A stretch of 64,000 nt of DNA, taken from the NCBI GenBank assembly GCA_030280995.1, contig JASXTE010000016.1:19635501-19699500 (forward strand), read 5' to 3'. Below, in pieces: positions 58,260 through 64,000 of this stretch. Position numbers and translations under genes: made by a program. The stretch's first letter is position 1. Each line of letters starts with the position of its first letter. The stretch is from Hemileia vastatrix (Eukaryota; Basidiomycota; Pucciniomycetes; Pucciniales; Zaghouaniaceae). Below the pieces are notes generated by a model, which saw only the letters and a program-made list of their open reading frames with translations, did no database searches and was not told where the DNA came from.

Positions 58260-59549
58260 TTTTAATTGATAAGTAAGGAGTGAATAGAAAAATAATTTTA
58301 AAATTTCTTTGATAAATATACTGAATTAACCAGTATTATTTGGATTTAAAATTATTCAAGATATTTTTAAGATCAGAGATTTCATTTTCTGGAATCCACT
58401 GGTCATATTCACTTGATTTGCTTTTAAACCTTAATAGATACTCAACTACCTTTTCTTTTGTAAGGTGTCTATTTTTAAGTATCTTTTCAATTTCTGCTTT
58501 TTTAACTATTTCTTCAGGTTGCTTTTTATACCTTCCTGATATTCTTAGAAATAGAGCAGTATCATTCTAATGGTATTGTTTTATAAGATAAATAGTAAAT
58601 ACTGGATTTTTTCCATCATATGTCGCATATAGAATAACTTCAACAGCATTGTTACCAACACTCTTTTTTACTACAAATGGTCCAATGAATGTATCCTTCA
58701 TTTTAAAATTACCATTTAAATTGAAATGTAGTGTAGAAATAAGGACTTCATCACCCTCTTTGAACATTTTTTCTTAATGGGCTTTATCCCATCTTTTCTT
58801 CTCATACTCAAATGCCTTACTTATACATTCCTGAGCATGCTTTCAGCATAATTCTTGCATCTGAAGGAAAGATTTTGTACCTGGATGGATATCCAATCTA
58901 GGTAATTTATTAAGAGTTTTAGAAGGGGTATTAGGTACATAGCCCAACCTTAACTCAAATGGCTTTTTGCCAGTGAAAAAATGTACTGTAATATTGTATG
59001 CAAATTCTAAACCTGGGATAAGGGTTACCCAATCATGCATGAATTTGTCATTGTCCTTAAAGTCAAGACCAAAAGCACAATATCTTCTTATCATGTCTTC
59101 TAAAGTTTGTATCATTTTTTCTGCTAGCTCATCAGTTTGTGGATGGTGTGCTGTAGAAAATTTTACTTGACACCCTGAAACATCCATAAGTGATGTCCAG
59201 AACTCAGAGGTAAATTTTGGATCTCTGTTTGAAACTATTTCTTTGGGGAATCCTGCTATATTTTACATTTTTTTACACCATAAAAAATCTAAGGCCTTTG
59301 CAGAAACCTCCTTGTTGGTAGGAATAAACTTACATATTTTTGTAAATATATCTACAATTACCCAGCAGGAGTTATAACTCTTATGCCCTGCTATCGAAAA
59401 ACATGTTACAAATTTCATGTTAACTATTTGCCATAGATATTTTGGTTGCTCAAGTTTTTGTAATAAACCAGCTCTTTTCCCCATTAATCTTTTAGATTTT
59501 TGACAAGAATCACATGTCTCAACATATTTTTGAACATCATCAGACATGT
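58260..59549 (-). pseudogene. Integrase-chromodomain fragment of element D
   Basis: Three stretches in broken frames: 59549-59263 (DDVQKYVETCDSCQKSKRL, then NMKFVTCFSIAG, where the first catalytic Asp is Lys), 59187-58843 (DVSGCQVKFSTAHHPQTDEL, then AEKMIQTLEDMI with the Glu) and 58767-58567 (GDEVLISTLHFNLNGN). A remnant chromodomain is at about 58500-58340. Closest to element A in sequence. Stops and frameshifts make it inactive. Confidence 0.88.
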
Positions 59550-60312
59550 TGTCACCCACCACGTGACACTCGAGGCAAAAGCAGCTCATTTAATCAATAA
59601 TATCGAGTCCTAAATCTATACTCGAAGCGCAGAAAGAAATTCTCCATAGCAACTGCGATTTTCCTTTGTGTACTTACTATTTAACTGCGCTAGCCTAAAC
59701 TCTAAATATAAATTAGTCAATCTCCCAATAGGGTGCCTTAGTCCTTTTCAATAAGTGACGCACAGCACTAGGTTCAACAAAATAGTACAGTTCATTAAAG
59801 TTTTTGTTAATTAATTAAAAAGGGGTAAATTGAGCATGGACAGATATTTAGCAAAGAGGGTCTAAGTGTATGTTAGTAATGGTCAATAGAATGGGAATGG
59901 TGCGATGGAAGGGAGGTCAATAGGAGGAGGAACAAAGGATATAAAAGGGGTTGGGTATTTGGTTCGATATTCCTTAGAATTAAATTATAAATTGTATTTA
60001 CATTAATAGTGGTAAATCTTTAGAGTTAAATCATTGTTATTGTATCTTTCTTTTATTTTCTCAATATTCATTTCTAAATCCTAAATCTTTGATTATTGAG
60101 TTTCCAACCCTTCGTGAGATCTTAAGAATTCCTATTACCTTTGAAACTATTTTATAATTCTTCTTGAACGAACCTCGAACCTGTAGCTCTTACTTTGAGT
60201 GACCTTCGAACCACTTCCTCAAATCATTCCTCTGTGCTTCGAAGGAGTTTCTAAATCTCTCATCTCACTTTCAGGAACATCCTCGACCTTGTGCGTAGGT
60301 CGTCCGGTGACA
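59550..60312 (+). repeat. 5' LTR of element E
   Basis: TGTCACCCACCACGTGACAC to GTCGTCCGGTGACA, 763 bp, TG...CA ends with a short inverted terminal TGTCAC/GTGACA. TATAAAAGGGG at 59940-59950 is the likely TATA box. The 3' LTR is outside the window, so the right limit rests on the terminal motif. Confidence 0.85.
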
Positions 60313-60384
60313 GTATAATTTAATTCTCCGTAGTTCTCATTCTTTGCACTACTACGTCCTTTTAGGTGTTTTTAAAGTTTTAAC

Positions 60385-61572
60385 ATGGCACCTGTTCAAC
60401 GCACTCCTCCTGCGGGCACTACTACTAGAGCTCGCGCTAGGGGCAGGCCAACAGCCACAAGGTCTGTTTCCCGCACTCACTCTTTGGAACCACTCAACCT
60501 TAGGGAACGGCAACATTCAGTTCAATCTGTAGAAGACATCCCACAAGATTTTGAGGATTCTAGTGATGAAGAAGAAGGAGAGGATACAATGCACAAGGCA
60601 CCATCCGCCCCTGCCAATCACCCTTCTGGTCAATCCTCAGAACCTGCACCATCTAACTCTCTGGAAGATTTCATGAGACTTTTCATGAAAACTCTTTCAA
60701 ATCCAACGTCTTCAGAGGGATCTAAGTTCAAAACTCCTTCTATGAAATCTCCTGACGAATTCGACGGAGATAACCAGGACATATTGCGACCCTTCTTGCA
60801 AACCTGCAAGCTAATGTTCCATAATGACCCTCAAACCTTTAACAGGGACCGATCAAAGGTTGTTTATGCTTTTTCATTCCTAGCCGGGGAAGCAGCAAGA
60901 TGGTTCGAAACTTATCTGCTCATGCTTTCTTCGACAGAAACCCACTTACTTATCAATAATTGGGAAAAGTTCGAAGACCAACTTTTTACGTTGTTTGGGG
61001 ACCCTAATGAAACGGACAACACAGAAATTGAACTTGATTTTCTTCGCATGAGTGATAATGGTAAAGCCTCTAAATATATCTCGAACTTCAGAGCACTTCA
61101 AACTCGAGTAGGTTGGAATGATGCCGCCCTTAAGTATCATTTCAAGAAAGGACTCCTTTCGAGGATTCTGGATCAATTAAATCTTCATGGTCAGAAGATG
61201 ACTAATTTAACGGATTTAATGGATCGAACACTCAAACTTGACGGAGTTTGTAAAGGACGACTTCAACATCTTCGATATGCCAAAAAATCTCAAGGCCTAA
61301 ATTTTAAATTGGGACCTTCTTCACACCCATGACCAAATCAATCCTCCTTGACTCAATCCAAACCCAATAAGGGAAAGGATAAACCTCGACCAAAAGGCTC
61401 GACCCCAGGCGATATCAGCAAAGTACTGGATCCTAAAGGGGAACTTAAAGAAGCTGAGAGGAAGAGATGAGCAGATAATGGGTTATGTATGTATTGTGGG
61501 GGTAAGCACAAGTTGGAAGACTGTGTAAAGTTGAAGGAAAGAGAAGGTACTAGTTTGAAGTCAAAAAACTAG
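60385..61572 (+). pseudogene. gag of element E
   Basis: MAPVQRTPPAGTTTRARARG, an acidic stretch, then a capsid domain of the retrotransposon gag type: ILRPFLQTCKLMFHND, YAFSFLAGEAARWFETYL, YISNFRALQTRVGWND. The frame is stopped by TGA at 61330-61332 and again near 61468. It continues in the same frame to a zinc knuckle CMYCGGKHKLEDC (about 61495-61533) and a stop at about 61570. Both TGA codons would be explained by CGA to TGA changes, a CpG transition. Confidence 0.9.
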
Positions 61573-61649
61573 TAGATAGTTTACTTGTGTGCAAAGCAAA
61601 CTATCTTATCTCTCCCAGTGCATAGAACCTCCATGTCTTAAGGACTGGA

Positions 61650-64000
61650 GTTGCCTTAAACTGCTTGAGATTCATTCTTTTTAAGGAGGATATCCCCTTC
61701 AGTTGTCTTATAGACTCTGGAGCTTCAATTTCTTTTGTTAGTTTATCTTTTGCCGAGAAGCTTCAACTAACATTTACAGATATCGATCGAACTCCAATCT
61801 ATTTGGTCGAATCAGAGGAACCCAAATATTGGGTAAGTAAGAAAGTTTTATGGGTTTTCAACTTTCCGAACTTTCCCCCCTTCGAGTGGGAATTATCAGT
61901 CTTGGACGCCCCAAGGATGGACGATACCATTCTCGGCCATGACTTTTTAACGCATTTGAATCCTGAAATTGATTGGACTAAGGGATTGATCACCCCACTC
62001 TCTAAGTATATTTCTGATTCTTCAATGCAGGTCAATAGGGAGTTAAACAACCCGCCTGACAACGTCCTGCTAGAGAACAAGTCTCTGCCAGATGACTTGC
62101 AAGCATCTGATCCTTCTCTAAATGAGCAATTGGCTAACCCTTTTAGCTTGATGACTTCACTCGAAGAAGATTTAAATTGCCTCGAAGTAATTGAATTCTG
62201 CTCTCTCAATACAGGTATCCCCTCGAAAGATTCTCTTGAAGATGAAGAGGACGACCAAATCAACGTTTAAGCCATTAAATCAACTCTACCAGAAATCTAC
62301 CACGATTTCCTTGATGTTTTCTCAATCCGCAAGGCCAATAAGTTACCACCTCATCGACCCTACGACAATCAAATAGAGTTAATAGGCCCAGTACCTCAGG
62401 CAGGTCCTGTCAATTCTTTATCGAAGGACGAATCTCAAGTTCTTCGAGACTACTTTGCAGAGAATGTAGCCAAAGGTTTCATCAGAGCCAGTAAATCTCC
62501 AACTTGCTCCCCTGTCCTCTTTGTAAAAAAGAAGGACGGTAGTCTTAGGTTGTGTGTTGACTATAGAAAGCTCAACACAGTCACAAAGAAGAATGCATAT
62601 CCTGTTCCTCCTATGTCATTACTTCTTACCCTTTTCAATGGTGCTAATTTCTTTTCTAAAATTGATCTTAGAGGCGCTTACAGTCTGATTCGCATTGCAG
62701 AAGTTCATGAACCACTGACTGCAATGCGCACTAGATTTGGTAGTTTTGAATATTTAGTTATGCCCTTTGGATTATGTAACGCACCTTCAACTTTTCAAAC
62801 TTTTGTTAATGATATCTTTCAAGATGTTGTTGAACAATTTGTAGTCGTATATTTAGATGATATTTTAATATTCTCGAAAACACTAGATGAACATATTCAT
62901 CATGTTCGACAGGTCCTAAATCGTCTTCGAGATCATGGTCTCTACGCCAAGCATAATAAATGCGAATTCCACCTCAAATCAATTGATTTTTTGGGTTTTA
63001 CGTTGTCCACTGACGGTTTAGTCATGGATGATAAAAAAGTCCAGAAAATCCTGGAATGGCCTGAGCCCAAAAACATTAAATTGCTCCAAGGATTTTTGGG
63101 TTTCGCAAACTTCTATAGAAGATTTATTAAAGATTACTCTAAAAATATTTCCAATCTTACTTCTCTTCTTAGAAAAGACATTCCTTTTGTTTTTACTTCT
63201 ACAGCACGAAAGGAATTCGAAGCACTAAAAACAGCGTTCACCACAGCCCCAATTCTTCAACATTTTGATCCTTCTGCCTCGACAATAGTTGAGACAGATG
63301 CAAGCCATTATGCTATTGCAGGGGTCATCTCCCAATTAAATCCTGAAACAAATTTGTTTCATCCTGTTGCTTTTTTCTAGAATATGTATTTTCTAAACAC
63401 GGCTTACCAAATGATATTATTTCAGATAGAGGCTCATTGTTTGTATCCACATTCTGGACCCAACTGTGTCGGCAACTCAATATCAGGAGGAACCTCTCCA
63501 CAGCCTATCACCCTGAAACTGATGGTCAAACAGAAAGAGTTAACCAAATCCTCGAAAAATATCTTCCAATGTATGTCAGTTACCAACAAGACGATTGGAC
63601 CACATGGTTACCATTGGCCGAATTTGCTTATAATAACTCGACTCATTCTTTGACAGGACAATCTCCCTTCAAAACCATTTATGGACGACATCCTTGATTC
63701 AACTCAATCCATGTAGGAACTAATCATCTTGTGGAACATTATCTTCGAACTATATCACGACTCCAAGAAGAACTTAAATCAAATTTGGAATCAGCGATTC
63801 GAAGATACAAGGAACAGGCTGACAAACATCGACAATCTGCTCCTTCCTTTAAACCAGGAGACAAAGTATGGCTTGACACACGAAACATTCGAACAACACG
63901 ACCATCAAAGAAACTGGCTGAAAAGCTCTTGGGACCATTCGAAATCAACTCTGAAGTCTCTAAAACTGCATTTCAACTCAAGTTACCTCCTAAATGGCAG
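61650..64000 (+). pseudogene. pol of element E with internal deletion
   Basis: Protease CLIDSGASISFVSLSF (about 61700), a TAA at 62268, then in the same frame the RT: CVDYRKLNTVTKKNAYPVPP, FGSFEYLVMPFGLCNAPSTF, VVYLDDILIFSKT (about 62845), LGFANFYRRFIKDYSK, and the start of RNase H (ETDASHYAIAGVISQ). At about 63378 the text jumps from HPVAFFS straight to the integrase core in another frame ([33 protein letters not shown] with the Glu). Most of RNase H, the zinc-binding region and the first catalytic Asp of integrase are missing, a deletion on the order of 1 kb. The integrase C-terminal part (FKPGDKVWLDTRNIRT) runs to the window end after a TGA at about 63697. Confidence 0.92.

Larger units (their letters stand above)
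57047..59549 (-). mobile_element. 3' part of a Ty3/Gypsy element of family A (element D), cut by element E
   Basis: On the - strand: integrase to chromodomain (59549-58330), polypurine tract (58220-58231) and 3' LTR (58219-57047). The rest of the element should lie beyond element E, outside this window. Confidence 0.88.
59550..64000 (+). mobile_element. Ty3/Gypsy retrotransposon of a different family (element E), continuing past the window
   Basis: 5' LTR 59550-60312, gag 60385 onward and pol to the window end. It has a noticeably higher CpG and GC content than elements A-D. Inserted into element D. Confidence 0.93.

Overview
The window looks like a repeat-saturated, AT-rich nuclear segment of a basidiomycete fungus, most likely a rust (Pucciniales). 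I infer this from the protein types: a SANT/Myb-like protein and a TET-like 2OG-Fe(II) oxygenase of the kind common in rust genomes, chromodomain Ty3/Gypsy elements, and short GT-AG introns with CTAAC-type branch points. I see no ordinary host gene, tRNA, rRNA, CRISPR array or bacterial feature. Nearly every base belongs to a transposon, a decayed transposon or a simple repeat, and many insertions are nested.

Layout. 1-1.6 kb: decayed Gypsy integrase. 1.9-7.85 kb: A/T-rich low-complexity DNA, a solo LTR (3155) and a 1.8-kb array of an 8-bp unit (6057-7852). 8.1-24.2 kb: Harbinger-like DNA transposon, copy 1. Its SANT gene is split by a complete Gypsy element A (9062-17921, TSD CTAAC), and it also holds a TET-like pseudogene, a GC-rich inverted minisatellite and a DDE transposase pseudogene. 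25.16-43.9 kb: old Gypsy element C (+ strand, TSD AGATA), whose 5' LTR was invaded by a very young relative, element B (- strand, 25857-35047, TSD AAAAA, LTRs differing at 1 of 1144 positions). 44.83-56.99 kb: a long CACTA-like element (3-bp TSD ATT) holding a 197-bp MITE, a solo LTR (46360), Harbinger-like copy 2 (49211-54232) and another LTR (54283) that itself contains a CACTA-type MITE. 57.05-59.55 kb: Gypsy element D (family of A, - strand), cut by Gypsy element E (59550 to the window end), a CpG-richer and unrelated family.

Two observations stand out. First, both copies of the Harbinger-like element carry the same three genes in the same order: a SANT/coiled-coil protein on +, then a TET/JBP-like dioxygenase and a DDE transposase on -. 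In copy 2 clear terminal inverted repeats and a duplicated TATTA enclose all three. A transposon that moves with its own predicted 5-methylcytosine oxidase gene would be notable in a genome whose older repeats look CpG-depleted. Second, the A/B/C Gypsy family appears to encode Gag in three exons. Two small introns have conserved donor sites, and intron 1 has a conserved branch site and acceptor. Together they switch the reading frame and then restore it, so the long uninterrupted frame across the Gag region is probably not the true product. The family would then have to manage spliced and unspliced RNA.

Most genes here are broken. The youngest element (B) has one in-frame stop in its reverse transcriptase; copy 2 of the TET-like gene keeps its metal-binding motif but lacks most of its N-terminus. 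All functional statements rest on motif recognition by eye.
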